NCBI GenBank assembly: GCA_963794155.1
Contig: CAWCCX010000004.1
Span: forward strand, 124,001 to 188,000
DNA: 64,000 bases
Reading direction: 5' to 3'
From: Roseiarcus sp963794155
GTDB lineage: Bacteria; Pseudomonadota; Alphaproteobacteria; Rhizobiales; Beijerinckiaceae
Shown in pieces: positions 42,852 through 52,304 of the stretch; position 1 is the first letter of the stretch; each line of letters begins with the position of its first letter. A model generated the notes under the pieces. The model saw only the letters and a program-made list of their open reading frames with translations. It was not told where the DNA came from and made no database searches. A program made the translations under genes and the position numbers.

Positions 42852-44546
42852 TTAGGCCGTCTCTTCCTCCCTCACCCCCAATTCCTCGACCATGGCCTTG
42901 CGCATGAGGAACTTTTGGGCCTTGCCCGTGACCGTCATCGGGAAAGTATCGACGAAGCGGACGTAGCGCGGCGCCTTGTAATGGGCAATCGAAGCGCGGC
43001 AAAAGGCAATAACCTCGGCCTCGTTCAAGGCCCAGCCGTCGCGGCGGCGGATCCAGACGCAAAGCTCCTCGCCATAGCGATGATCGGGGACCCCGAAGGC
43101 CTGGACCTCGGCGACCGCTGGATGGGTGAAGAGAAACTCCTCGATTTCGCGCGGATAGATGTTCTCGCCGCCGCGAATGATCATGTCCTTGAGCCGGCCG
43201 ACGATGTTGCAGTAACCATCAGCGTCGATTGTGGCCAAGTCGCCGGTGTGCATGAACCGCGCTTCGTCAATCGCGGCGGCCGTGGCCGCGGGATCGTCCC
43301 AATAGCCGCGCACGACGCTATAGCCGCGAGTGAGCAACTCGCCGGGGACGCCCGGCGCGACGATCCGGCCCTCCGGGTCCGCGATTTTGACCTCGATATG
43401 CGGCTGGATGCGCCCGACCGTCGAGACCCGGCGGTCCAACGGGTCGTCATGGGCGCTTTGGAAGCTGACCGGGCTCGTCTCGGTCATGCCATAGGCGATG
43501 GTCACCTCGCTCATGTGCATCTGATCCACGACCTTTCGCATGACCTCGACCGGGCAGGGCGAGCCCGCCATGATTCCGGTGCGCAGGCTCTTGAGGTCGA
43601 AGCGGCCGAATTCGGGATGCTCGAGCATGGCGATGAACATCGTCGGCACGCCGTGCAGCCCCGTGCATCGCTCCGCCTGCACCGCCTCGAGCGTCGCCAG
43701 CGGATCGAAACCCTCGGACGGGCTCACCATGCAAGCGCCGTGGGTGACGCAGGCGAGATTGCCGAGAACCATGCCAAAGCAGTGATAATAGGGCACCGAG
43801 ATGCACAGCCGGTCCTCAGGCGTGAGACGCATCGCCTCGCCGATGAAATAGCCGTTGTTGACAATATTGTGGTGGGTCAGCGTCGCGCCCTTCGGAGCGC
43901 CCGTGGTTCCCGAGGTGAACTGGATGTTGATCGGATCGTCGAACTGCAGCGACGCTTCGAAATTCGCGAGCCGAGCCCGCTCCTCCCGCCCCGCGGGTTG
44001 GGCGACATCGTCGAAGTTGAGCATCCCAGGCGATGTCTCCGTCCCCAGGCGGACAACGATTTCGAGCTTCGGCAGGCCTTTGGATGAGAGTCTGCCGGGT
44101 TGGGCGGCGTCGATCTCGGGGACGCAGGCGCGGAGAGCAGCGAAATAGTCGTTGTTCTTGTGGCCCGAGCTCAGGATCAGCGCCCGGCAACCGGACTTCT
44201 TCATCGCGTATTCAAACTCATGCACGCGGTAGGCGGGATTGATGTTGACAAGGATGAGCCCGGCGAGCGCGGTGCCGAACTGGGCCAGAAGCCACTCGCT
44301 GACATTGGCCGACCAGATCCCGACCCGATCGCCTTTTTCAAGTCCAAGGGCGCGCAATCCGATCGCGAGGTCCTCGGAGCGGCGCAGGAGATCGGCATAG
44401 GTCCAGCGCACGCCCTGGTGGCGGGTCACGAGCGCCGGTCGCTCCGGTCCGTCGAGGACCACGCGGCGCAGTAGACAACCGATCGTCTCGCCAAGGAGCG
44501 GCGTCGGGCAGGCGCCGTGGACATAGGATTGTCTGAGCAGCGCCAT
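42852..44546 (-). CDS. Fatty acyl-CoA synthetase (AMP-binding)
   Basis: This 564-residue adenylate-forming enzyme has the P-loop-like TSGTTGAPKGATLTH, the AMP motif YGMTETSP, the hinge DMIIRGGENIYP and the catalytic lysine in VTGKAQKF. It activates a carboxylic acid, probably medium- or long-chain fatty acid, to its CoA ester. Its closest-looking relatives are FadD3/AMP-binding proteins that begin with a short-chain-type N-terminus (SYVHGACPTPLLGETIG). It is complete. Substrate not defined. Confidence 0.9.
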   Translation of the reverse strand: MALLRQSYVHGACPTPLLGETIGCLLRRVVLDGPERPALVTRHQGVRWTYADLLRRSEDLAIGLRALGLEKGDRVGIWSANVSEWLLAQFGTALAGLILVNINPAYRVHEFEYAMKKSGCRALILSSGHKNNDYFAALRACVPEIDAAQPGRLSSKGLPKLEIVVRLGTETSPGMLNFDDVAQPAGREERARLANFEASLQFDDPINIQFTSGTTGAPKGATLTHHNIVNNGYFIGEAMRLTPEDRLCISVPYYHCFGMVLGNLACVTHGACMVSPSEGFDPLATLEAVQAERCTGLHGVPTMFIAMLEHPEFGRFDLKSLRTGIMAGSPCPVEVMRKVVDQMHMSEVTIAYGMTETSPVSFQSAHDDPLDRRVSTVGRIQPHIEVKIADPEGRIVAPGVPGELLTRGYSVVRGYWDDPAATAAAIDEARFMHTGDLATIDADGYCNIVGRLKDMIIRGGENIYPREIEEFLFTHPAVAEVQAFGVPDHRYGEELCVWIRRRDGWALNEAEVIAFCRASIAHYKAPRYVRFVDTFPMTVTGKAQKFLMRKAMVEELGVREEETA

Positions 44547-44604
44547 TGACGTTCGCTCCCATTGCTCGTCTGCGGCTCGATCCGCCGGCCTTCGGGCCTT
44601 ATTA

Positions 44605-47181
44605 TCACAACTCGCGCAGGTAGGCCGCCGGCTTCTGGCTCAGGACCCGCCATGCGCCGATCATGCCAAAGCCGACGGTGACCGCAAGACCTCCGCCCAC
44701 GGCGGCGAGCGCCGCAGGCCAGTCGAAGGCGAAATCGATCTGCATGATGCGGCTCACGACCCAGTAGGCGGCGAGCGCTCCCGCGCCGACGCCGAACGCG
44801 GCGGTCGAAGCTCCCAAAATCGCGTATTCCATCAGGAACATCGCGGCCAGCCGTCCGCGCGTGGCGCCAAGTATCTTCAGAACGGTTGCGTCGGCGAGCC
44901 GGGAGCGCCGATTGGCCGCCAGCGCGCCCGCAAGGACCAGGACTGAGGTCGCGAGCGCGACCCCGGTCGCAGCGCGAACCGCCAGTGCGAGCTTCGCAAC
45001 CAAGGCTTCGACGTTTTCCAAGGCTTCGCGCACCCGGACGCTGGCGACGGTGGGGAATTGGCGCGCCACCGTGCGCAGTAGCGCGAGCTCGGCTTCAGGT
45101 CCGCCACCGGCGGGCAGCGCCGCCGAGACGAGTTCGGTATAGGGCGCGCCTTTGAGGGTATTGGGCGAATAGACGAGCACGAAATTGATCGCGAAGCTGC
45201 GCCAATTGACTTTGCGCAGGTTGGCGACCTTCGCTGAAACATCGCGCCCGAGCACGTTGACGACAACCGTGTCGCCGATGTGAAGGCCAAGCCCGTCGGC
45301 GACTTCCTTCTCCATTGAGACCAACGGCGGCCCGGAATAGTCGTTCGGCCACCATTCGCCGGCGACGATCTCGGAGCCTTCCGGCGGTCGTTCCGCGAAG
45401 GTCACGCCGCGGTCGCCTTCCAACGCCCAGGCAACCTTGTCGCTGGCCTTGACCGCTTCGACCGGCACGCCGCCAATTCGGACGAAGCGCCCACGCATCA
45501 TTGGCGTCTGGCTGATTTTGACGCCCGGGGCCTCGCGCAGCAGGAACTCGACAAACGGGCCAGCGTCGGCTCCGGGCACATCGAGGAAAAAGAAGCTCGG
45601 CGTCACGCCGGGCTCGGACTGAAGCAATTCGGCCCGCATATTGGCGTCGACAAGCGTGAGCGCAACCAGCGCCGCGAGACCCAAGCCCAGCGAGAGCACG
45701 ACTGACGCGGTGAGCGCGCCTGGTCTGTGGATCGCGGCCAGCGCCATCCGCCATTCGACGAACCGCGATTTGGGAGCGCGGCGGGCAAGGACGGCGATGC
45801 CGAGCGCGACCAGTCGCAGCGCGATAAAGGCGGCCAAGGTCGCGCCCGCGACGATAGCGGCGACCGAACGCTGCGGGCTCGTGACAACGGTCAAGGCGAC
45901 GAGCGCCGCGCCCGCGAGCGCCGCGCCGGCAAGATAGCGCTTGCGCGGCCAGCCCTGACGCTCCTCGGCCAGATCGCGGATCAGCGTCGTCACCGGCAGG
46001 TCATGCGCGCGCCCGAGCGGAGCGATCGAGAAGGAGAGCGCCGTCAGCAGTCCAAACGCCACCCCAAGCCCGATCACGCCCGGCGCGATTGACGGGGCCA
46101 GCGGAATCGACAGCAATGACCCGAACAGCCAATCGACGGCGAACGGGATCGCCGTCCCGAGCGCTGCGCCGGCGAGCGCGCCGATCAGGGCGACAATCAA
46201 GAACTCGACGAGCGCGAGCGCCACAACCCTGGCGCCAGTCGCGCCGATCGCCTTCAGAATCGCCAGCGTCGCGCGCTTGCGTTCGACGAAACCCTGAGCA
46301 GCGTTGGCGACGCCAACGCCGCCAACGACCAGCGACAGCAGTCCGGCGAGCGTTAGGAATTCGGCGAATCGGTCGAGATCGCGGCTGAAATCAGGGGAAA
46401 CGCTGAGACGCGAACGGGCCTCCCATCCGGCCTGCGGAAAGGCCCGCTTCGCCTGGTCGAGAAGGGTCTGAACCGCGGCTTCGTCCGGCGCGCCGCCCGC
46501 TGCGCCCATGATGACCCGGGTCGTCCAGCGAACGAGCGATCCGGGCTGGATGAGCCCCGTTGCGTCAAGGGCCGTTTGCGAAATGACGACGCGGGGGCCG
46601 AGGCCTACGCCGGTCGCCAATCGATCCGGTTCGCTTATGAGCACCGCCCGAATCGCGAATTTGGCTTCGCCGATCCGGACGACGTCGCCGAGCTTCAGGT
46701 TCAGTCGAGCCAGCAGCGCCTCTTCCGCTGCCGCGCCGAAGGCGCCGTCCTTCTCAGCGAGCGCGTCGGCGATCGGCACTGGCGGAGCCAGCACGGCGGC
46801 GCCAATGCGCGGCCACGACGGTTCGACGGCCTTAATTTCGATGAGCGCCGCGTCGTCGCTCTCGGCTCTCGCCATGGCGCGCATCGTCGCAACCATCGAC
46901 AGCGACCCGCGAGTTTCGAGAAATTGCTGCTCGTCAGCGGACAGGCGGCGGTGAATGAGGGAGAACGACGCATCGCCGCCGAGGATCACGCGTCCTTCGC
47001 GCCCGAGGCCATCGTTGAGCGCCCGAGCGAGACTTTCGACGCCCACGATCGCTGCCACTCCGAGCGCGATGCAGAGGAAAAAGATACGCAGACCTCCTAG
47101 CCCGCCGCGCAAATCGCGAATGGCGAACCGCGCCATCGACGTACGGCCGCGAGCCCGGGGGAAAGCAGCGGGCGCGTTCAT
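44605..47181 (-). CDS. ABC transporter permease, YbbP type (FtsX domains)
   Basis: This 858-residue inner-membrane protein has an N-terminal helix, a large periplasmic domain (about 30-230), three helices, a central pair of helices, a second periplasmic domain and three C-terminal helices, the MacB/FtsX-like layout of YbbP. The ATG at 47181 overlaps the stop of the ATPase gene (ATGA); the frame upstream to 47244 is not used. With its ATPase it forms a mechanotransmission-type ABC system whose substrate is unknown. The ybbP-ybbA-tesA arrangement is conserved in many Proteobacteria. Confidence 0.9.
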   Translation of the reverse strand: MNAPAAFPRARGRTSMARFAIRDLRGGLGGLRIFFLCIALGVAAIVGVESLARALNDGLGREGRVILGGDASFSLIHRRLSADEQQFLETRGSLSMVATMRAMARAESDDAALIEIKAVEPSWPRIGAAVLAPPVPIADALAEKDGAFGAAAEEALLARLNLKLGDVVRIGEAKFAIRAVLISEPDRLATGVGLGPRVVISQTALDATGLIQPGSLVRWTTRVIMGAAGGAPDEAAVQTLLDQAKRAFPQAGWEARSRLSVSPDFSRDLDRFAEFLTLAGLLSLVVGGVGVANAAQGFVERKRATLAILKAIGATGARVVALALVEFLIVALIGALAGAALGTAIPFAVDWLFGSLLSIPLAPSIAPGVIGLGVAFGLLTALSFSIAPLGRAHDLPVTTLIRDLAEERQGWPRKRYLAGAALAGAALVALTVVTSPQRSVAAIVAGATLAAFIALRLVALGIAVLARRAPKSRFVEWRMALAAIHRPGALTASVVLSLGLGLAALVALTLVDANMRAELLQSEPGVTPSFFFLDVPGADAGPFVEFLLREAPGVKISQTPMMRGRFVRIGGVPVEAVKASDKVAWALEGDRGVTFAERPPEGSEIVAGEWWPNDYSGPPLVSMEKEVADGLGLHIGDTVVVNVLGRDVSAKVANLRKVNWRSFAINFVLVYSPNTLKGAPYTELVSAALPAGGGPEAELALLRTVARQFPTVASVRVREALENVEALVAKLALAVRAATGVALATSVLVLAGALAANRRSRLADATVLKILGATRGRLAAMFLMEYAILGASTAAFGVGAGALAAYWVVSRIMQIDFAFDWPAALAAVGGGLAVTVGFGMIGAWRVLSQKPAAYLREL

Positions 47182-47903
47182 GCCGAAACGGCGGCCGGAG
47201 TTTCCTCGACTCTGCCCGAGCGCATCCGGATGACGCGGTCGCAACGGGCCGCGAGCGCGGCGTCGTGGGTGACAAGCGCCAATGTCGCGCCGCGCCGGGC
47301 GGGCAAATCGAATATTAGACCGACAATTGCGCTCCCTGTCGCCTCGTCGAGGTTGCCGGTCGGCTCGTCCGCGATCAGCAACGAGGGGCGCGGACAGAGC
47401 GCGCGGGCGAGCGCGACGCGCTGCTGCTCGCCTCCGGAAAGCTGGGCGGGATAGTGACTGAGACGGTCGCCGAGGCCCACCTGTTCGAGCTCGGCCCGCG
47501 CGCGCGAGGTCGCGTCGTTCGCGCCGGCAAGCTCCAGGCGGGCGGCGACGTTTTCGAGCGCGGTCATGGTCGGGATGAGGTGAAAAGACTGGAACACGAT
47601 GCCGATTCGCTGTCCGCGGAACCGGGCCAAAGCATCTTCGTTCATCGGACCGAGCTTGACGCCGTCGATCTCAACTTCGCCTCTGTCCGGCCGCTCAAGC
47701 CCGGCCATGATCATCAACAGCGTTGATTTTCCCGAGCCGGAGGGGCCGACAATGCCCACTGCCTCGCCCTTGCCGATTGTCAGCCCGACGTCGCGCAGGA
47801 TATGCACGCGCGCGGCGCCGCGCCCAAGGCTGAGGTCGACGCCGCGCATCGCAACTGCTGGAAGCGCCATTGCCGGAATTCCTGAAAGCGAAGCCGCACT
47901 CAT
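47178..47903 (-). CDS. ABC transporter ATPase, YbbA type
   Basis: This 241-residue ABC ATPase has Walker A GPSGSGKST, the Q-loop VFQSFHLIPTMTALEN typical of the MacB/LolD group, signature LSGGEQQR and Walker B LLIADEPTGNLDE. It powers the downstream permease. The start may also be the ATG at 47870, which would place it back to back with the TTG of the divergent tesA gene. Start choice is the only doubt. Confidence 0.93.
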   Translation of the reverse strand: MSAASLSGIPAMALPAVAMRGVDLSLGRGAARVHILRDVGLTIGKGEAVGIVGPSGSGKSTLLMIMAGLERPDRGEVEIDGVKLGPMNEDALARFRGQRIGIVFQSFHLIPTMTALENVAARLELAGANDATSRARAELEQVGLGDRLSHYPAQLSGGEQQRVALARALCPRPSLLIADEPTGNLDEATGSAIVGLIFDLPARRGATLALVTHDAALAARCDRVIRMRSGRVEETPAAVSA

Positions 47904-48538
47904 ATGGTCATTGGCTCAGCCTCGTCCAGGCAGCGGTACTGGCGGCGGTTCTCGCGGCGGCTTCGCCCGCCACGGCCCGGACGATCCGGCTCGTCGTCCT
48001 CGGAGACAGCCTGACCGCCGGCCTCGGCCTGCCGGCTGGCAAGGCCTTTCCGGATCGCTTGCAGGCCGCGCTTCGCGCCAAGGGTTGGGATGTCGAGGTC
48101 CTCAATGCGGGCGTGTCGGGCGATACGGCGGCGGACGGGCTCGCGCGATACGACTGGGCGGTGCCAGCGGACGCTGACGCGCTGATCGTCGAACTCGGCG
48201 CCAACGACATGCTGCGCGGCCTCAAGCCCGAAGCGACAGAGAAGGCGCTTTCGGCAATCCTGGACAAAGCTGGGGCCGCTCGTTTGCCAACCCTGATCGC
48301 CGGCATGCGGGCCGCGCCCAACCTTGGGTCCGAATACGGCCGCGAATTCTCGGCCATCTATCCGGCCTTGGCCAAATCCCACGATGCCGCGCTCTATCCG
48401 TTCTTCCTCGACGGCGTTGCCGGCGACCCGAAGCTTAACCAGGTCGACGGCATGCATCCGACCGGCGAGGGAGTCGAGGCCATCGTCGAACGAATCGCGC
48501 CTTCGGTCGAGGAGATCCTTAATGAGGTCAAGCGGTAG
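47870..48538 (+). CDS. tesA: Arylesterase / acyl-CoA thioesterase I, SGNH hydrolase
   Basis: This 222-residue exported SGNH hydrolase has a signal peptide (AAVLAAVLAAASPATA), the catalytic Ser in VVLGDSLTAGLGLP, Gly in LNAGVSGDT, Asn in LGANDMLRG and the Asp-x2-His in VDGMHPTGEG. It hydrolyses acyl-CoA, lysophospholipid or aryl esters in the periplasm. The only in-frame start is TTG 47870; no ATG is available. Its 5' end overlaps the divergent ybbA-like gene by up to 34 bases, a known neighbourhood. Confidence 0.92.
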   Translation: MPEFLKAKPHSYGHWLSLVQAAVLAAVLAAASPATARTIRLVVLGDSLTAGLGLPAGKAFPDRLQAALRAKGWDVEVLNAGVSGDTAADGLARYDWAVPADADALIVELGANDMLRGLKPEATEKALSAILDKAGAARLPTLIAGMRAAPNLGSEYGREFSAIYPALAKSHDAALYPFFLDGVAGDPKLNQVDGMHPTGEGVEAIVERIAPSVEEILNEVKR

Positions 48539-48622
48539 GGCTCACCCTCGCGTCGCGGGCTCGTTCTGCCCTAGCCGCCGAACCTGCGCCTGAGCCGTCG
48601 AGGCCGAAAAAGAAAGGTGCTC

Positions 48623-49486
48623 ATGTCTAGCTCGCGCCACATTCTCACGCTCTCGTGCGCCAACCGGCCTGGGATTGTCGCGAAAGTCTCGACCGCGCTG
48701 TTCGACGGGGGCTTCAACATTCTCGACGCTCAGCAGTTCGACGATACGGAAACCGGCAACTTCTTCATGCGAGTGGTGTTCAACCCCGCCGGATCGCATC
48801 CCGATATCGAGCGCCTAAGCGAAAGATTCCAGGCGATCGCCGCCGGATTCACGATGACCTGGTCGATGCGCCCAGCCGGCCGGCGCAAGCGGGTCGCGCT
48901 CATGGTCTCCCGTTTCGACCATTGTCTCGTCGATCTTCTCTATCGTTGGCGCAGCGGCGAATTGGCGATGGACCCGGTGGCGATCATCGCCAACTACCCG
49001 CGCGAGAACTACGCCCACATCGAATTCGGCGACGTTCCGTTCCACTATCTGCCGATCACCAAGCAAACCAAGATGGAGCGGGAGGCGCAGGCGTGGGAGG
49101 TCATTAAGTCCACCAGGGCCGATCTCGTCATTCTCGCCCGCTATATGCAGATTCTGTCGGACGGCTTCGCGGCCAAGCTGCAAGGACGTTGCGTCAATAT
49201 ACATCATTCGTTCCTGCCCGGATTCAAAGGGGCGAAGCCCTACCATCAGGCGCACGAGCGCGGCGTCAAGCTGATCGGAGCGACGGCTCATTTCGTCACT
49301 TCCGATCTCGATGAAGGCCCGATCATCGAACAGGACGTCGAGCGCATCAGCCACCGTGACACGCCCGACGACCTGGTGCGCAAGGGGCGCGACATCGAGC
49401 GGCGCGTGCTCGCCAGAGCCGTCGCCAATGTGCTCGAAGATCGGGTTCTGCTCAATCGGGGCAAGACGGTCGTGTTTGCGGAGTAG
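48623..49486 (+). CDS. purU: Formyltetrahydrofolate deformylase
   Basis: This 287-residue enzyme hydrolyses 10-formyltetrahydrofolate to formate and tetrahydrofolate. An N-terminal ACT domain (residues 5-80, LSCANRPGIVAKVSTALF) is followed by a formyltransferase-like domain with IHHSFLPGFKGAKPYHQA and the catalytic Asp in TSDLDEGPIIEQD. The ATG at 48623 follows AAAGG; a GTG two codons earlier is possible. It is complete and typical in length. Confidence 0.93.
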   Translation: MSSSRHILTLSCANRPGIVAKVSTALFDGGFNILDAQQFDDTETGNFFMRVVFNPAGSHPDIERLSERFQAIAAGFTMTWSMRPAGRRKRVALMVSRFDHCLVDLLYRWRSGELAMDPVAIIANYPRENYAHIEFGDVPFHYLPITKQTKMEREAQAWEVIKSTRADLVILARYMQILSDGFAAKLQGRCVNIHHSFLPGFKGAKPYHQAHERGVKLIGATAHFVTSDLDEGPIIEQDVERISHRDTPDDLVRKGRDIERRVLARAVANVLEDRVLLNRGKTVVFAE

Positions 49487-49492
49487 CGGCGT

Positions 49493-50302
49493 TCACGGCA
49501 ACGCCCGCCAGATCGATCTTAGCCAGGAGAAGAGGGCGTTCTTCGCCGCAATCTTGGGCGACGCGGGCAAGTCTTGCGGCGCGCCGCCCTGGCCGGCGCA
49601 GCCGGAGACGAGCCTCGAAAATTCGATGTCGCCGTCGGTGAAATAGGGATCGCCGCCGCCGTTGCGGGCAAAGAACGTCGGTCCGACGCCGCTGACCGAG
49701 TAGGTGGTCACGACCTTTTCCGCCTGGGCGAGGTTGGAGGTCAGCAGGTCGCGCTCAGCGTCAATGTCAGGCGCGGTGTGATGGGTGATCTGACCCGTAT
49801 AATGGCTGACGCCAAGGCCGTCGTCGAACACCGCGGCGCCCAGCCACACCGGCAGGCCGTCGTCGCCGGCATCCAGCGCCTTCCAGAAGCGGACATGGTG
49901 GCGCGCCCTCGCGCTCCTCCCGGAAAGCTTTTCAAACGCCAGGTCCTGCTTTCGGTTCTGGTAAAAGAGCGGGCTGACAGGGGCGTCCTGATACGGACGG
50001 TCGAACAGCACGCTGCCGACGATGCGGACGCTCGAGCTCAGCGTGACCGGATCGGCGGGCAGCCACCCGGCCGCATGCATGGCGCACAGGACGTCCTCGT
50101 CACTTCCTTCAAGCCCGATGTTGATCGCATCGCCCGGGAGCCCGAGCGCGGTCCGCGTCGTCGCCCCGAGCCCGGCGAGCTTTGGCTGGTGTTCGAAATG
50201 GCGCCAGAAGAAGGGGGCCAGCACATAAGCCAGAGCAAGATAGGCGGCGAGCGCGGCGATTGCCGCCCCCGCCAGGCGCCGGTCGATCTTTATCCCCGCC
50301 AT
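49493..50302 (-). CDS. LssY C-terminal domain membrane protein
   Basis: This 269-residue protein has one N-terminal transmembrane helix (AIAALAAYLALAYVLAPFFW) and a periplasmic LssY_C domain: INIGLEGSDEDVLCAMHAAGW, DPVTLSSSVRI and the RARHHVRFW segment. LssY_C domains occur alone or at the end of PAP2 phosphatases in type I/II secretion-linked loci; their role is unknown. The ATG at 50302 is chosen over a frame start at 50338. It is convergent with purU and divergent from msrB. Confidence 0.8.
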   Translation of the reverse strand: MAGIKIDRRLAGAAIAALAAYLALAYVLAPFFWRHFEHQPKLAGLGATTRTALGLPGDAINIGLEGSDEDVLCAMHAAGWLPADPVTLSSSVRIVGSVLFDRPYQDAPVSPLFYQNRKQDLAFEKLSGRSARARHHVRFWKALDAGDDGLPVWLGAAVFDDGLGVSHYTGQITHHTAPDIDAERDLLTSNLAQAEKVVTTYSVSGVGPTFFARNGGGDPYFTDGDIEFSRLVSGCAGQGGAPQDLPASPKIAAKNALFSWLRSIWRALP

Positions 50303-50448
50303 TCTGGCAATTTTGGCGGCCGCGGCGCCCGATGGCAATGCGGGCTGAGACGTTCGAGGCCGGTCTGTAACTCCCGACCGGTCGCCAGCGTAAAGGGGAG
50401 TGCCGGAAGCGCCGATCGAGCCTATATGATGGCGCTGAGGAGGACCCC

Positions 50449-50859
50449 ATGAAAGAAGACCACTTCCCCGTCACCCATACGGATGCCGAATGGCGCGCGA
50501 TCCTGACCCCCGAGCAATATGACATCATGCGCGGGCATGGCACCGAGCGGCCGGGCAGCTGCGCGCTGCTCTACGAGAAGCGGCCGGGCGTTTTCAGTTG
50601 CGCCGCCTGCGGACAGCCGCTGTTCGAGAGCAAGACCAAGTTCGAGAGCGGCACCGGCTGGCCGAGCTTCAACACCCCAGTCGAAGGCGCGACCGAAACG
50701 ACGGTCGACCGCACCTTTGGCATGACGCGCACCGAAGTGCACTGCTCGCGCTGCGGCTCGCATCTCGGACACGTCTTTCCGGATGGGCCGCCGCCAACCG
50801 GTCTGCGCTATTGCATCAACGGGGTCGCGACAAACTTCGCTCCGGCCGCAGGACAATGA
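50449..50859 (+). CDS. msrB: Peptide-methionine (R)-S-oxide reductase
   Basis: This 136-residue enzyme repairs methionine-R-sulfoxide. Two zinc-binding CxxC motifs (CAACGQ and CSRCGS), the substrate region SGTGWPSF and the catalytic Cys122 in RYCINGVA are present. The resolving cysteine position common in some MsrB proteins is not obvious. GAGGACCCC precedes the start. It is followed 50 bp later by hemH. Confidence 0.94.
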   Translation: MKEDHFPVTHTDAEWRAILTPEQYDIMRGHGTERPGSCALLYEKRPGVFSCAACGQPLFESKTKFESGTGWPSFNTPVEGATETTVDRTFGMTRTEVHCSRCGSHLGHVFPDGPPPTGLRYCINGVATNFAPAAGQ

Positions 50860-50910
50860 CGAGGCCCCTGTGGTCGCGGGGCGCGACCGCGGTCTGATCC
50901 AGGCGCCTCA

Positions 50911-51966
50911 ATGAACATATCGAACCGCCCCAATGCGGGGAGAGCCTACCGCCCGGTGGCGCATCCCCCGGCCCCAAGCGGCCGGGTCGGGGTGCTGATC
51001 GTCAATCTCGGCACCCCCGAGGGGACCGACTACAGGTCGATTCGCCGCTACCTGAAGGAGTTCCTCTCCGACCGTCGGGTCATCGAGACGCCGCGCCCGA
51101 TTTGGCTTCCGATCCTCCAGTTCATTCTGCTGACCCGCCCGCGCGCCAAGGGGCGCGACTACGACTCGATCTGGAACAAGGAGAGGAACGAGGGGCCGCT
51201 GAAGACGATCACCCGTTCGCAAAGCGAAAAGTTAAAACTCGCGCTCGGCAATCTCACGCCGGAAGTCGTCGTCGACTGGGCGATGCGCTACGGCGCGCCG
51301 CCGATCGGCGAGCGCCTCAAAGCGCTTCAGGCCGAGGGCTGCGACCGCATTCTGGTCGTCCCGCTTTATCCGCAATATTGCGCCGCTTCGACCGCGACGG
51401 TCGGTGACAAGGCATTCGAGGCGCTGGCGACGATGCGCTGGCAACCCGCGTTTCGGCTGGCGGCGCCTTATTACGACGATCCGGTCTATATCGACGCGCT
51501 CGCCGGCTCGGTCCGCGCCGGCCTCGCCGGGCTCGACTTCGATCCCGAGGTCGTGCTCGCCTCCTATCACGGAATTCCGCAAGCCTATTTCGACAAGGGC
51601 GATCCCTACTATTGCCATTGCGCCAAGACGACGCGGCTTCTCGGCGAAGCGCTCAAGCTCGACCAAGATCGCCTCAAGATGACCTTCCAGTCGCGCTTCG
51701 GCAGGGCCGAATGGCTGAAGCCGTACACCGCCGAGACCGTGCGCGAACTCGCCGTCCGCGGCGTCAAACGGCTCGCGGTCGTCACTCCCGGATTCGCCGC
51801 CGACTGCCTGGAGACGCTCGAGGAAATCGGGGTCGAGAACGCCGGCTACTTTCAAGAGGCGGGCGGAGAGCGCTTCGCGGCGATCCCGTGTCTCAATGAC
51901 AGCGAGCCAGGCGTCGCCGTCATCGAGGCGGTGGCGCGGCGAGAGCTGAAGGGGTGGGCGGAGTAG
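50911..51966 (+). CDS. hemH: Ferrochelatase
   Basis: This 351-residue enzyme inserts ferrous iron into protoporphyrin IX, the last step of heme synthesis. The active-site His is in ASYHGIPQAY, the conserved RYGAPPI region and the Glu-containing C-terminal block ECLETLEEIG-like (CLETLEEIGVEN) are visible. It shares the strand with msrB and may be co-transcribed. A 21-bp tandem repeat starts immediately after its stop. Confidence 0.96.
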   Translation: MNISNRPNAGRAYRPVAHPPAPSGRVGVLIVNLGTPEGTDYRSIRRYLKEFLSDRRVIETPRPIWLPILQFILLTRPRAKGRDYDSIWNKERNEGPLKTITRSQSEKLKLALGNLTPEVVVDWAMRYGAPPIGERLKALQAEGCDRILVVPLYPQYCAASTATVGDKAFEALATMRWQPAFRLAAPYYDDPVYIDALAGSVRAGLAGLDFDPEVVLASYHGIPQAYFDKGDPYYCHCAKTTRLLGEALKLDQDRLKMTFQSRFGRAEWLKPYTAETVRELAVRGVKRLAVVTPGFAADCLETLEEIGVENAGYFQEAGGERFAAIPCLNDSEPGVAVIEAVARRELKGWAE

Positions 51967-52304
51967 GGGGCAACGAAAACCAAGTCCGGCGCAATAAGAA
52001 CCAAGTCCGGCGCAACGAAAACCAAGTTAGACGCAACAAAATCCAAATCCGGCGCAACAAAATCCAAATCAATTTTCTGTCCGCCAATTGAGGCTTTTCA
52101 ATGCCTTGCGGCATGATTCCGAGCAATTGCAGCGCCCGTCTCGCTCTCGTGGACCTTCAACTAGGCGTCGAAGTCAAACAGCAACGAGACGCGCGGCGCC
52201 TCTCGTTCGCCTGAACGGCCTGGCCGGATCCGGACGACAGAAACACCATGTCACGACATTCTGAATATAGCAAGAAATTGTTGCTTTTCCGTTTTTCTCG
52301 CTCC
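51967..52304. other. Intergenic region holding a minisatellite
   Basis: This 338-bp stretch between convergent genes contains the 21-bp tandem repeat at its left end and otherwise nothing recognised. Minus-strand frames over the repeat (51852-52067 and others) are repeats of a heptapeptide, not known proteins. Confidence 0.5.
51970..52071. repeat. 21-bp tandem repeat, five copies
   Basis: Units begin at 51970, 51991, 52012, 52033 and 52054, each GCAAC/T-A-A-CCAA-TCCGG-like, with exact 21-bp spacing; the last is truncated. On the minus strand this encodes repeats of DLVFVAP. Substitutions between units are mostly transitions. It lies four bases after the hemH stop codon. Confidence 0.9.

Noticed and set aside
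41406..44087. 893-codon open frame on the plus strand
   Set aside because: It is antisense to ftsH and the acyl-CoA synthetase, both of which carry all family motifs; long antisense frames are common in GC-rich DNA.
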